From NCBI GenBank assembly GCA_015068525.1, contig SVKJ01000007.1, forward strand, positions 10,127 to 74,126: a stretch of DNA of 64,000 nt, read 5' to 3'. Both the position numbers and the translations under genes were made by a program. The DNA comes from Oscillospiraceae bacterium. GTDB lineage: Bacteria; Bacillota; Clostridia; UMGS1840; HGM11507. The notes below the pieces were generated by a model, which saw nothing but the letters and a program-made list of their open reading frames with translations, searched no databases and was not told the origin of the DNA. The first letter of the stretch is position 1, and each line of letters starts with the position of its first letter. Positions 24,728 through 32,576 of the stretch are shown here, piece after piece.

Positions 24728-25126
24728 TTACCAGATGTATGCTAAAACTTCGCCACCAACATTTTCTTTTCTGGCTTTTTTATCGGTCATAACACCTTTT
24801 GATGTTGAGATAATAGCAATACCTAAGCCTTTAAGAACTTTAGGAAGTTCGTCTTTGCTTGCATAAATTCTAAGACCAGGCTTAGAAATTCTTTTAATAC
24901 CGCTTATAACTCTCTGTTTGTTTTCAGCGTATTTAAGAGAAACTCTTATAATACCCTGTTTGCCGTCATCAATAATCTGATAGTTCTTTATATAACCTTC
25001 TTCAAGTAATATTTCTGCTATTGATTTCTTTAAATTTGACGCTGGAATGTCAACCGAAAGATGTCTTGCTGAGTTAGCATTTCTGATTCTTGTTAACATA
25101 TCAGCGATTGGATCTGTGATTTGCAT
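24728..25126 (-). CDS. rpsH: 30S ribosomal protein S8
   Basis: 132 residues; MQITDPIADMLTRIRNAN and the C-terminal STSKGVMTDKKARKENVGGEVLAYIW signature. It binds the central domain of 16S rRNA; in E. coli it represses the spc operon. Confidence 0.98.
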   Translation of the reverse strand: MQITDPIADMLTRIRNANSARHLSVDIPASNLKKSIAEILLEEGYIKNYQIIDDGKQGIIRVSLKYAENKQRVISGIKRISKPGLRIYASKDELPKVLKGLGIAIISTSKGVMTDKKARKENVGGEVLAYIW

Positions 25127-25187
25127 TCGTCATGCCTCCTTCCGTTTGAATAAGACTACAGCTTTTTTAAGTTTATCGTCTTATATC

Positions 25188-25373
25188 TTACCAACTTGCT
25201 TTCTTAACACCAGGAATCTGACCTTTGTAAGCCAATTCTCTGAAACAAATTCTGCAAATGCCGAATTTTCTAAGATATGCATGCGGTCTTCCGCAAATTT
25301 TACATCTATTATAAAATCTTGTTGAATACTTAGGTGTTCTTTGTTGTTTTAAAATCATCGCTTTTTTAGCCAC
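25188..25373 (-). CDS. rpsN: 30S ribosomal protein S14, zinc type
   Basis: 61-residue type Z S14 with Cys24, Cys27, Cys40 and Cys43 forming a zinc ribbon. It lies between rplE and rpsH, as expected. Confidence 0.97.
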   Translation of the reverse strand: MAKKAMILKQQRTPKYSTRFYNRCKICGRPHAYLRKFGICRICFRELAYKGQIPGVKKASW

Positions 25374-25394
25374 TATTAAGAACCTCCCTTCAGG

Positions 25395-25937
25395 TTAGTT
25401 TTTAGCAAATGGAGCGCCCATAAGTGTTAGTAACTCTTTTGCTTCTTCATCAGTTTTAGCGGTAGTAACGAAGTTAACGTCCATACCTCTTAATTTTTCA
25501 ATTTTATCATATTCGATTTCAGGGAAAATAAGTTGTTCTTTAATTCCCATTGAGTAATTACCTCTTCCGTCAAACGAATTAGGGTTAATTCCTCTGAAGT
25601 CTCTAACTCTTGGTAGTGCAATGTTAAATAATCTGTCAAGGAATTCATACATTCTCTTGCCTCTTAATGTAACTTTGCATCCAAGTTTCATACCTTCTCT
25701 AACCTTAAAGTTTGAAACTGATTTTTTCGCTGTTGTTATAATAGGCTGTTGACCTGTTATAATAGCAAGTTCTGAAACAGCAGCGTCTAAAAGTTTGGAA
25801 TTATCTTTGGAATCCCCAGCACCGATATTTATTGTGATTTTATCAAGTTTTGGAATTTCCATAACATTTTTATATCCGAACTTTTCTTTAAGTGCTTTCG
25901 CAACTTCGTTCTTGTAGTATTCTTCTAATCTTGCCAT
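25395..25937 (-). CDS. rplE: 50S ribosomal protein L5
   Basis: 180 residues; RLEEYYKNEV start, DKITINIGAGDS, and FDGRGNYSMGIKEQLIFPEI. It binds 5S rRNA and contacts S13 and the P-site tRNA. Confidence 0.98.
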   Translation of the reverse strand: MARLEEYYKNEVAKALKEKFGYKNVMEIPKLDKITINIGAGDSKDNSKLLDAAVSELAIITGQQPIITTAKKSVSNFKVREGMKLGCKVTLRGKRMYEFLDRLFNIALPRVRDFRGINPNSFDGRGNYSMGIKEQLIFPEIEYDKIEKLRGMDVNFVTTAKTDEEAKELLTLMGAPFAKN

Positions 25938-25963
25938 ATCTTTAAATCCTCCTTCCCAAACTT

Positions 25964-26290
25964 TTAGTTATCAATTACTTCATTACATTTTTTACAGTAT
26001 CTTACTTTAGTACCGTCTGAAAGTATTTTCTTACCTACTCTTGCAGGTTTTCCGCATTTGTCACAAACGTACATAACTTTTGAAGCATAGATTGGAGATT
26101 CCTGTTTAACGATACCGCCAACATCTCCCTGTTTTCTTGCTTTAGTATGTTTTGTAGCAATATTGATACCTTCAACTATAACTTTACCTGTTTTTGGCAT
26201 TACAACAAGAACTTTACCTTTCTTGTTCTTATCCTTACCGGATACTACCATAACAGTTTCACCTTTTTTAACGTGAATTTTTTTAATCAT
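25964..26290 (-). CDS. rplX: 50S ribosomal protein L24
   Basis: 108 residues; N-terminal KOW motif (KKGETVMVVSGKDKNKKGKVLVV) and two CxxC pairs in the C-terminal part (YVCDKCGK, YCKKCN), as in many Bacillota L24 proteins. It helps start 50S assembly. Confidence 0.97.
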   Translation of the reverse strand: MIKKIHVKKGETVMVVSGKDKNKKGKVLVVMPKTGKVIVEGINIATKHTKARKQGDVGGIVKQESPIYASKVMYVCDKCGKPARVGKKILSDGTKVRYCKKCNEVIDN

Positions 26291-26305
26291 CTTATTTTAC
26301 CCCCC

Positions 26306-26674
26306 TTACAGTACTTCAGGTGCAAGAGATAAAATCTTCATATATTCTTTATCACGTAGTTCTCTTGCAACAGGGCCAAAAATACGGGTTCCTCTAGGAT
26401 TCTTGTCATCCTTAATAATAACTGCCGCATTTTCGTCAAATTTTATATATGAGCCGTCGGGTCTGCCAACGCCTTTTTTAGATCTTACGATAACTGCCTT
26501 AACAACTTCGCTTTTTTTCACAACTCCGCCGGGTGTTGCTTTTTTAACAGTAGCAATGATAACATCGCCAACGTTAGCAAATTTTCTTTTGGAACCACCC
26601 ATAACTCTGATGCAAAGAAGTTCTTTAGCGCCTGTGTTGTCGGCAACTTTCAATCTTGTTTCTTGCTGGATCAT
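26306..26674 (-). CDS. rplN: 50S ribosomal protein L14
   Basis: 122 residues; MIQQETRLKVADNTGAKELLCIRVMGGSKR and GTRIFGPVARELRDKEYMKILSLAPEVL are classic. It lies at the subunit interface and binds RsfS. Confidence 0.98.
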   Translation of the reverse strand: MIQQETRLKVADNTGAKELLCIRVMGGSKRKFANVGDVIIATVKKATPGGVVKKSEVVKAVIVRSKKGVGRPDGSYIKFDENAAVIIKDDKNPRGTRIFGPVARELRDKEYMKILSLAPEVL

Positions 26675-26704
26675 AGTTATCCTCCTTTTTAAACTAAGTT
26701 AGGA

Positions 26705-26962
26705 TTATTTTGCTTTTTCGATTATAGATACAAGTCTCCATCTCTTATCTTTAGATAATGGTCTTGTTTCCATAACTTTAATTCTGTCTCCTACTTTACA
26801 TTCATTGTTTTCGTCGTGTGCTTTAAGTTTATATGTTCTTTTAACAACCTTGTTATATAAAGGATGTTTAACGCTATCAACTACAGCAACAACAACGGTT
26901 TTGTCCATCTTATCACTTACAACTTTACCTACTCTGGTTTTTCTATAATTTCTTTCGGACAT
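26705..26962 (-). CDS. rpsQ: 30S ribosomal protein S17
   Basis: 85-residue OB-fold protein with RKTRVGKVVSDKMDKTVVVAV and RPLSKDKRWRLVSI. Standard place between rpmC and rplN. Confidence 0.98.
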   Translation of the reverse strand: MSERNYRKTRVGKVVSDKMDKTVVVAVVDSVKHPLYNKVVKRTYKLKAHDENNECKVGDRIKVMETRPLSKDKRWRLVSIIEKAK

Positions 26963-26982
26963 TTTAAACCCTCCTTACTGAA

Positions 26983-27183
26983 TTAATTAGCGTTTTTAAT
27001 TTCCCTCTCGCGAAGGACTGTTTTAATCTGCGCTATGTTTTTCTTAACTTCCTTTATTCTCATAGGATTGTCAAGTTGGTTTATTTCTAATTGGAATCTT
27101 AAATTGAATAATTCTGATTTAAGTTCGGCTAATTTCTGATTTAATTCTATATCAGCCATTTCAACGATTTCATTAAACTTCAC
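26983..27183 (-). CDS. rpmC: 50S ribosomal protein L29
   Basis: 66 residues in two helices, with LNQKLAELKSELFNLRFQLEINQLDNPMRIKEVKKNIAQIKT. The frame is open further upstream, but the GTG at 27183 gives the usual L29 length and N-terminus (KFNEIVEMAD) and follows GGTGG. It overlaps the 3' end of rplP by 11 bp, so translation is probably coupled. Confidence 0.93.
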   Translation of the reverse strand: MKFNEIVEMADIELNQKLAELKSELFNLRFQLEINQLDNPMRIKEVKKNIAQIKTVLREREIKNAN

Positions 27184-27610
27184 TGACTTCACCACCCTCT
27201 GATTTTTCACGAGCTATGATTTTACACTTAACAGGTAATTTGTGCATAGCAAGTCTTAATGCTTCTCTTGCAACTTCTTCAGAAACACCTGCGATTTCGA
27301 ACATTACTCTGCCCGGTTTAACAACAGCCACCCAGTATTCAGGTGAACCTTTACCACTACCCATACGGGTTTCAGCAGGTTTTTCTGTAATAGGTTTGTC
27401 AGGGAATATTTTAATCCAAACCTGACCGCCTCTTTTGATATAACGAGTCATAGCAATTCTGGCTGCTTCAATCTGATTTGAAGTAATCCATGAAGGTTCG
27501 CAAGCAACTAAACCGAAATCTCCGTATGTTACTTTGTTACCTCTTGTAGCAACACCCTTCATTCTGCCTCTCTGAACTCTACGACGTTTAACTCTTTTTG
27601 GCATTAACAT
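27173..27610 (-). CDS. rplP: 50S ribosomal protein L16
   Basis: 145 residues starting MLMPKRVKRRRVQRGRMKG, the conserved L16 N-terminus. The frame extends 57 nt upstream into rpsC, but the ATG at 27610 is preceded by GGAGG at the right distance. It binds near the A-site tRNA elbow and peptidyl transferase centre. Confidence 0.97.
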   Translation of the reverse strand: MLMPKRVKRRRVQRGRMKGVATRGNKVTYGDFGLVACEPSWITSNQIEAARIAMTRYIKRGGQVWIKIFPDKPITEKPAETRMGSGKGSPEYWVAVVKPGRVMFEIAGVSEEVAREALRLAMHKLPVKCKIIAREKSEGGEVSEV

Positions 27611-27611
27611 A

Positions 27612-28280
27612 TTATTTTCCTCCTTCCGCTTGAGCTTTTGCTCTCTTGTTTTCAGGAAGAACTTCACCTTTATAAATCCAAACTTTTACGCCGATTTTTC
27701 CGTATGTTGTATCAGCTTCCCAGAAACCGTAATCGATATCTGCTCTTAAAGTCTGTAGTGGAATAGTTCCTTCATGGTAATGTTCACATCTTGCGATTTC
27801 TGCTCCGCCTAAACGTCCTGAAACTGCAGTTTTGATACCTTTAGCACCCATTTTCATTGTTCTTTGCATACATTGTTTCATTGCTCTTCTGAAAGATATT
27901 CTCTTTTCAAGTTGTGCCGCAATGTTTTCTGCAACTAACTGAGCGTTCATATCAGGAACTTTGATTTCCATTATGTTTATATGAACATCTTTACCGATAA
28001 GTTTTTTAACATCTGCTTTTAACTTTTCAATTTCTGCTCCGCCTTTACCGATAATAATACCAGGCTTAGCAGCATGAAGAGTAATCAATGTTTTTTCCTG
28101 TTTCTTTTCAATTTCGATTTTAGCAATACCGGAATTGAATAATTTTTTCTTTAAGAATTTTCTGATTTTATAATCTTCAACCAAACTGTCTCCAAAATCT
28201 TTACGGTTCGCATACCATTTTGAATCCCAGTCTTTGATTATTCCGACTCTTATACCATGGGGATTAACTTTTTGTCCCAT
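27612..28280 (-). CDS. rpsC: 30S ribosomal protein S3
   Basis: 222 residues; GQKVNPHGIRVGIIKDWDSKWYA start, KH domain with GIIIGKGGAEIEKL, and C-terminal GVKVWIYKGEVLP. It lines the mRNA entry tunnel with S4 and S5. Confidence 0.98.
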   Translation of the reverse strand: MGQKVNPHGIRVGIIKDWDSKWYANRKDFGDSLVEDYKIRKFLKKKLFNSGIAKIEIEKKQEKTLITLHAAKPGIIIGKGGAEIEKLKADVKKLIGKDVHINIMEIKVPDMNAQLVAENIAAQLEKRISFRRAMKQCMQRTMKMGAKGIKTAVSGRLGGAEIARCEHYHEGTIPLQTLRADIDYGFWEADTTYGKIGVKVWIYKGEVLPENKRAKAQAEGGK

Positions 28281-28295
28281 AATTTCGCCTCCTTA

Positions 28296-28631
28296 TTACT
28301 CTTTTTCAGCAACTACAACAGTTATATGGCTTGTTCTTTTATTGATACGGAATGCTCTTCCCTGTGCTCTTGCCATAATTCTTTTAAGGATTGGGCCGGG
28401 ATTTGCATATATTTCTTTAACATATAATTTGTCAGCAGTCATATTATGATTTGTTTCTGCATTTGCGATAGCAGATTTTAATAATTTTTCAACAATTGGA
28501 GATGCAGCTTTAGGAGTAGTCTTTAATATACCAAGGGCAACTCCTACAGGCTTATTTCTGATTAAGTCTATAACTATCTTTACTTTACGTGGAGATATTC
28601 TAGCATAACTAAGCTTTGCTCTTGCTTCCAT
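28296..28631 (-). CDS. rplV: 50S ribosomal protein L22
   Basis: 111 residues; ARISPRKVKIVIDLIRNKPV and the C-terminal loop PILKRIMARAQGRAFRINKRTSHITVVV that reaches into the exit tunnel, where macrolide-resistance changes occur in other species. Confidence 0.98.
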   Translation of the reverse strand: MEARAKLSYARISPRKVKIVIDLIRNKPVGVALGILKTTPKAASPIVEKLLKSAIANAETNHNMTADKLYVKEIYANPGPILKRIMARAQGRAFRINKRTSHITVVVAEKE

Positions 28632-28677
28632 TTGTTTATCCTCCTCTCTTAACCGTTCAATTCAGTTAATCTTCTTA

Positions 28678-28953
28678 CTATTTAGCGCCTGTTTTTGAAC
28701 CTGCATGGCCTCTGAATGTTCTTGTAGGTGCGAATTCACCTAACTTGTGTCCAACCATATCTTCGGTTACATAAACGGGAACGTGCTTTCTGCCGTCATA
28801 AACAGCAATTGTATGTCCAACGAACTCTGGGAAAATTGTAGATGCTCTTGACCATGTCTTAAGCACTCTTTTTTCGCCTGCTGTGTTCATTTCTTCTATT
28901 CTTTTATATAGTTTAGCGTCAACGAAAGGTCCTTTTTTCAAAGATCTACCCAT
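28678..28953 (-). CDS. rpsS: 30S ribosomal protein S19
   Basis: 91 residues; MGRSLKKGPFVDAKLYKRI and GHKLGEFAPTRTFRGH. It sits in the 30S head with S13. Confidence 0.98.
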   Translation of the reverse strand: MGRSLKKGPFVDAKLYKRIEEMNTAGEKRVLKTWSRASTIFPEFVGHTIAVYDGRKHVPVYVTEDMVGHKLGEFAPTRTFRGHAGSKTGAK

Positions 28954-28989
28954 TTGACAACCTCCTCTCTTATAAAAACCGAAAAGTTA

Positions 28990-29823
28990 TTATTTAGCGT
29001 TTCTAGCTTTAACAATAAACTTGTTACTTTGTTTTTTCTTGCTTCTTGTCTTAAGACCAAGAGCAGGTTTACCCCAAGGAGTAACCGGTGCCGGTCTTCC
29101 GATTGGTGATTTACCTTCACCACCACCGTGAGGGTGATCGCATGGATTCATAACAACCCCTCTGACAGTTGGTCTCCAACCAAGATGTCTCTTTCTACCT
29201 GCTTTACCGATAGAAACGTTTTCGTGGTCGATGTTACTAACCTGTCCGATAGTTGCCTTACATACTGTAAGTACCATTCTAACTTCGCCTGATGGAAGTC
29301 TAACCTGTGCATATTTGCCTTCTTTAGCCATAAGCTGAGCAGAGTTACCTGCGCTTCTAACTAATTGAGCGCCTTTTCCAGGTGCTAATTCAATATTGTG
29401 AATTATTGTACCAACAGGAATGTTTTGAATTGGTAATGTGTTACCAGGTTTGATATCTGCTGAAGCAGAAGATATAACAGTATCTCCAACTTTTAGTCCG
29501 TTAGGAGCAATGATATAACTCTTAATACCATCTTCATACTCGATAAGAGCGATGAACGCGCTTCTGTTCGGATCGTATTCCAATGTTAAAACTTTTGCAG
29601 GAATATCTAACTTATTTCTTTTAAAATCTATAATTCTGTATTTTACTTTGTTTCCGCCGCCTCTGTGTCTTACAGTAATTCTACCGTATGAGTTTCTGCC
29701 GGCAGTTTTCTTTAAGTTAACCAACAATGATCTCTCAGGTTTTACCTTTGAAAGTTCAGAAAAATCTGTAACTGTCATAAATCTTCTTGAGGGAGTGGTT
29801 GGTTTATAACTTTTTATAGCCAT
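28990..29823 (-). CDS. rplB: 50S ribosomal protein L2
   Basis: 277 residues; RNSYGRITVRHRGGGNK near the start, and MNPCDHPHGGGEGKSPIGRPAPVTPWGK with the conserved histidine region near the peptidyl transferase centre. Confidence 0.98.
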   Translation of the reverse strand: MAIKSYKPTTPSRRFMTVTDFSELSKVKPERSLLVNLKKTAGRNSYGRITVRHRGGGNKVKYRIIDFKRNKLDIPAKVLTLEYDPNRSAFIALIEYEDGIKSYIIAPNGLKVGDTVISSASADIKPGNTLPIQNIPVGTIIHNIELAPGKGAQLVRSAGNSAQLMAKEGKYAQVRLPSGEVRMVLTVCKATIGQVSNIDHENVSIGKAGRKRHLGWRPTVRGVVMNPCDHPHGGGEGKSPIGRPAPVTPWGKPALGLKTRSKKKQSNKFIVKARNAK

Positions 29824-29863
29824 AATTTTTTCATCTCCTTAACAAAAATAAATAGGATTTATG

Positions 29864-30160
29864 CTACGCCATACTTTCAAAGAATTCAATTGTTTTACTA
29901 TCTTCTGTAAGAGTAACAATGGCTTTCTTGTAGCTTGGTCTTCTACCGGTATGAACTCCTACTCTCTTCATTTTACCGGTAACGTTAACTGTGTTAACGC
30001 TCTTAACTTTAACGCCTTTGAAAACTGTTTCAACAGCATTTTTAATTTCTATTTTGTTAGCATCTTTTGATACTTCGAAAGTATATTTCTTTTCTCCGAT
30101 ACCTGACATACTTTTTTCAGAAATTATTGGTCTTCTGATAATATCGTGTGCATATTTCAT
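29864..30160 (-). CDS. rplW: 50S ribosomal protein L23
   Basis: 98 residues; DIIRRPIISEKSM start and VNTVNVTGKMKRVGVHTGRRPSYKKAIVTL. It is at the exit tunnel and docks trigger factor and SRP. Its start codon overlaps the rplD stop by one base. Confidence 0.97.
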   Translation of the reverse strand: MKYAHDIIRRPIISEKSMSGIGEKKYTFEVSKDANKIEIKNAVETVFKGVKVKSVNTVNVTGKMKRVGVHTGRRPSYKKAIVTLTEDSKTIEFFESMA

Positions 30161-30783
30161 TATGCGTACACCTCCTCTAATTTCTTAACAGCATCAAGGG
30201 TGATAACAAACTGTTCACAATTTAATACATCGTAAGTGTTAAGTGATGTAGAAAGTGTTGTTTTAACTTCAGGAATGTTGTTTGCTGATTTAACAACAAA
30301 ATCATTCTTTTCATTTAAAACGATTAATGCTTTCTTATCTACATTTAAGTTAGATAACATCTTAACGATTTCTTTTGTTTTGTATTCTGAAACAGTAATG
30401 TTGTCAACAACGATAATGTTATTGTCTGTTACCTTGCTTGAAAGAGCAGATTTTAATGCAACCTGTCTTAATTTCTTATTTAATGAGTATCTGTAACTTC
30501 TTGGTTTAGGACCTAAAGCAACTCCTCCGCCTGTCCACTGTGGTGCACGGATAGAACCCTGTCTTGCACGACCTGTACCTTTTTGTTTCCAAGGTTTGAT
30601 ACCGCCGCCTCTAACTTCAGTTCTTGTTTTAGTGCTTTGTGTGCCCTGTCTGGAATTTGCTAAGTGATTAACTACTGCAGCGTGCATAGCATTGGCATTG
30701 ATTTCAACTCCAAATACTTTTTCGCTTAATTCGATATCTCCAATTACTTTACCTTCCATATTATATAAATCAACTTTAGGCAT
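30160..30783 (-). CDS. rplD: 50S ribosomal protein L4
   Basis: 207 residues; the tunnel loop TKTRTEVRGGGIKPWKQKGTGRARQGSIRAPQWTGGG is intact. In several bacteria L4 represses the S10 operon through the leader; the long structured leader here makes that possible. Confidence 0.98.
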   Translation of the reverse strand: MPKVDLYNMEGKVIGDIELSEKVFGVEINANAMHAAVVNHLANSRQGTQSTKTRTEVRGGGIKPWKQKGTGRARQGSIRAPQWTGGGVALGPKPRSYRYSLNKKLRQVALKSALSSKVTDNNIIVVDNITVSEYKTKEIVKMLSNLNVDKKALIVLNEKNDFVVKSANNIPEVKTTLSTSLNTYDVLNCEQFVITLDAVKKLEEVYA

Positions 30784-30810
30784 GGTAATCCTCCTTTCTC
30801 AATTAATTAT

Positions 30811-31440
30811 TTATTTCTTAACTGAATCTTTTATAATTAAAATACCGCCTTTAGGGCCTGGAACTGAACCTTTAACTAATAATAAGTTTTTGTCAGCCAT
30901 AACTTTAACTACATCAAGATTTTGAACTGTAACTTTTACATTACCCATGTGTCCAGGTAACTTCTTACCTTTGAAAACTCTGGATGGTGATGAACAAGCA
31001 CCCATTGAACCTGAACTTCTGTGGAAACCTGAACCGTGAGTCATAGGACCTCTGTGGTTACCCCATCTTTTGATAACGCCGGCAAAACCTTTACCTTTAG
31101 ATGTTCCTGTAACATCAATTTTGTCGCCGTCATTAAAGATGTCTGCTTTAACTTCGTCACCGATGTTTAAAGTAGAACAGTCATCAAGTCTGAATTCTCT
31201 TAAAAATCTTTTAAAGCCAACGCCTGCTTTGTTAAAGTGACCTTTCTGCGGTTTGTTAACTTTCTTTTCTTTCAGGTCTGAAAAACCTAACTGCACAGCA
31301 TCGTAGCCGTCATTTTCCACTGTTTTCTTCATAACAACAGGGCAAGGACCAACTTCAACAACTGTAACCGGAATGAATTTTCCGTTTTCATCGAATAATT
31401 GGGTCATTCCCAATTTTTTACCGATAATTGCTTTTTGCAT
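30811..31440 (-). CDS. rplC: 50S ribosomal protein L3
   Basis: 209 residues; IGKKLGMTQLFDENGKFIPVTVVEVGPC and the loop HGSGFHRSSGSMGACSSPSRVFKGKKLPGHMG near the peptidyl transferase centre. Confidence 0.98.
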   Translation of the reverse strand: MQKAIIGKKLGMTQLFDENGKFIPVTVVEVGPCPVVMKKTVENDGYDAVQLGFSDLKEKKVNKPQKGHFNKAGVGFKRFLREFRLDDCSTLNIGDEVKADIFNDGDKIDVTGTSKGKGFAGVIKRWGNHRGPMTHGSGFHRSSGSMGACSSPSRVFKGKKLPGHMGNVKVTVQNLDVVKVMADKNLLLVKGSVPGPKGGILIIKDSVKK

Positions 31441-31536
31441 TTCTTTTTACCTCCTTGGTTATTGGTTGGATTTTTTCCAACTTGACCTTCGTGCCTTCCA
31501 TATAATATTTAAAAGGCATCGCTTAAACTTTAAAAA

Positions 31537-31848
31537 TTAAAGTTTGATGTTGATTTCTACACCAGCTGGCAAATCAAGTTTTGTTAAAGCTTCAAGTGTC
31601 TTAGGTGTAGGACTTAAAATGTCGATAAGTCTTTTGTGAGTTCTCATTTCGAACTGTTCACGGGAATCTTTATACTTATGAACCGCTCTTAAGATAGTAA
31701 CAACTTCTTTTTTAGTTGGTAGCGGAATAGGTCCTGAAACCTTCGCTCCGGTTCTCTTAACAGTTTCAACTATCTTCTCAGCTGATTGGTCGATAAGCAT
31801 ATGATCGTACGCTTTAAGTCTGATTCTGATTTTTTCATTTCCTGCCAT
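31537..31848 (-). CDS. rpsJ: 30S ribosomal protein S10 (NusE)
   Basis: 103 residues starting MAGNEKIRIRLKAYDHMLIDQSAEKIVETV. The frame stays open for 159 nt upstream through the leader, but GGGAGG placed 10 nt before ATG 31848 and the family N-terminus fix the start. It also works as NusE in antitermination. It is the first gene of the supercluster. Confidence 0.97.
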   Translation of the reverse strand: MAGNEKIRIRLKAYDHMLIDQSAEKIVETVKRTGAKVSGPIPLPTKKEVVTILRAVHKYKDSREQFEMRTHKRLIDILSPTPKTLEALTKLDLPAGVEINIKL

Positions 31849-32108
31849 TTCTGTTATACCTCCCTTAACATAATTAGGTACGACAGCAAAATCCATAAAC
31901 TCTGCCGGGTGTTTCGCGCCTATCCATTTTAAAACCCGCTTTCGATTTTTCAAGCGGGTAAGCATAGTAGTCGCGCAAAAAAGGCATAAAATGCCTAATC
32001 CATGCAAAAGTTTATTCAGTGCTTGCCGCCCGGTTTAAAATCGGACATACTCCGTGGAAAAACCGGCTTTCGCCGCAACCTCCCACATCATCGCATAATA
32101 TTTTTTAC
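31849..32108 (-). promoter_or_regulatory. Long structured leader of the S10 operon
   Basis: About 260 nt separate the mapped promoter from rpsJ. On the minus strand the leader holds a CCGG-rich fold (around 32020-32070), then AGGCAT/ATGCCT (31991-31996 with 31982-31987) followed by six T residues, which looks like an attenuator. A second hairpin, ACCCGCTT/AAGCGGGT (31952-31959 with 31934-31941), is followed by TTTT. L4-mediated or other attenuation is plausible; this is not shown by sequence alone. Confidence 0.55.
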
Positions 32109-32114
32109 TAAACC

Positions 32115-32143
32115 ATTTTACCTTATATAGCAACCTTTTTCAA
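32115..32143 (-). promoter_or_regulatory. Promoter of the S10-spc-alpha supercluster
   Basis: TTGAAA (32138-32143), 17 nt, TAAAAT (32115-32120) on the minus strand, followed by the S10 leader. Confidence 0.7.
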
Positions 32144-32263
32144 GTGTTTTTTATAATTTTTTTAATATTTTTTAAATTTCGTATGATTGCACAATAATTT
32201 AAGTATTTTTATAGTTTTATTTGTGCATATTTTACATACAATGTTTCATTCATTAAATAAATA

Positions 32264-32292
32264 TTGAATTGGAATAAAATATATTGTATAAT
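32264..32292 (+). promoter_or_regulatory. Promoter of the 22-residue membrane peptide gene
   Basis: TTGAAT (32264-32269), 17 nt, TATAAT (32287-32292). Transcription should start near 32299. AT-rich DNA at 32144-32263 shows nothing else I can name. Confidence 0.75.
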
Positions 32293-32365
32293 ACTTTTTA
32301 AGGTAAGACTGAAAACAGTGTAAAAACTGGGCGGTTATGCCACGCTCCGAAAGGAGGTGGTCGCT

Positions 32366-32434
32366 ATGGATAATGAGTACATAATATCTTTTATGATTAT
32401 TTTATTACTTTTAGTAATTTCCATAAAAAAATAA
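32366..32434 (+). CDS. 22-residue membrane peptide, candidate type I toxin
   Basis: A short frame MDNEYIISF... with a single hydrophobic helix (about residues 6-20, I/L/V/M/F-rich) and a C-terminal KK, the usual design of type I toxins such as Fst, TxpA or TisB; there is no recognisable homology to any one of them. The ribosome binding site GGAGGTGG (32353-32360) is fully paired in a hairpin: CCAC-bulged G-CTCC, a GAAA loop, then GGAGGTGG, so translation should be blocked unless the fold opens. The unit has a strong promoter and a terminator, and a convergent promoter with consensus boxes makes an antisense RNA across its 3' end. I infer a toxin-antitoxin locus; a small regulatory peptide is the alternative. 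Confidence 0.6.
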   Translation: MDNEYIISFMIILLLLVISIKK

Positions 32435-32462
32435 CACGCCCCGTCAAAGCCGTGTTATTTTA
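32428..32462. terminator. Bidirectional terminator shared by toxin mRNA and antisense RNA
   Basis: AATAACACG (32430-32438) pairs with CGTGTTATT (32451-32459), with A-rich flank on the left and T-rich flank on the right. It overlaps the last codons of the small ORF, so both transcripts would end here. Confidence 0.75.
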
Positions 32463-32507
32463 AAATAATCTGTCTTTGGCATAACCGTTTGAAGGCTTGC
32501 CTTTTCT
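32428..32507 (-). ncRNA. Candidate antisense RNA (antitoxin)
   Basis: Predicted from a consensus promoter at 32514-32542 and the shared terminator; length about 80 nt. It carries a small AAGGC/GCCTT hairpin at its 5' end and the decamer CGGTTATGCC, which also occurs in the leader of the toxin mRNA, and it overlaps that mRNA at the 3' ends. No ORF of note. Confidence 0.5.
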
Positions 32508-32513
32508 ATAATT

Positions 32514-32542
32514 ATTATATAAGACATATTGCATTTTGTCAA
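32514..32542 (-). promoter_or_regulatory. Consensus promoter of the antisense RNA
   Basis: TTGACA (32537-32542), exactly 17 nt, TATAAT (32514-32519) on the minus strand. Both boxes match the sigma-70 consensus perfectly, the strongest-looking promoter in the window. Confidence 0.8.
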
Positions 32543-32576
32543 CATTTTATTTAGAAGTTTACAAAAAGGGGTTAAT

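Noticed and set aside
27184..27210. Earlier GTG start for L29
   Set aside because: It would add nine residues lying inside rplP; the GTG at 27183 gives the family length and N-terminus.
31849..32007. N-terminal extension of S10 by 53 codons
   Set aside because: The open frame in the leader has no ribosome binding site, while GGGAGG precedes the conserved S10 start at 31848.
32332..32487. CGGTTATGCC repeats as a direct pairing site between toxin mRNA and antisense RNA
   Set aside because: The repeats are inverted on the DNA, so both RNAs carry the same sequence and cannot pair there; only read-through mRNA could pair its own ends.
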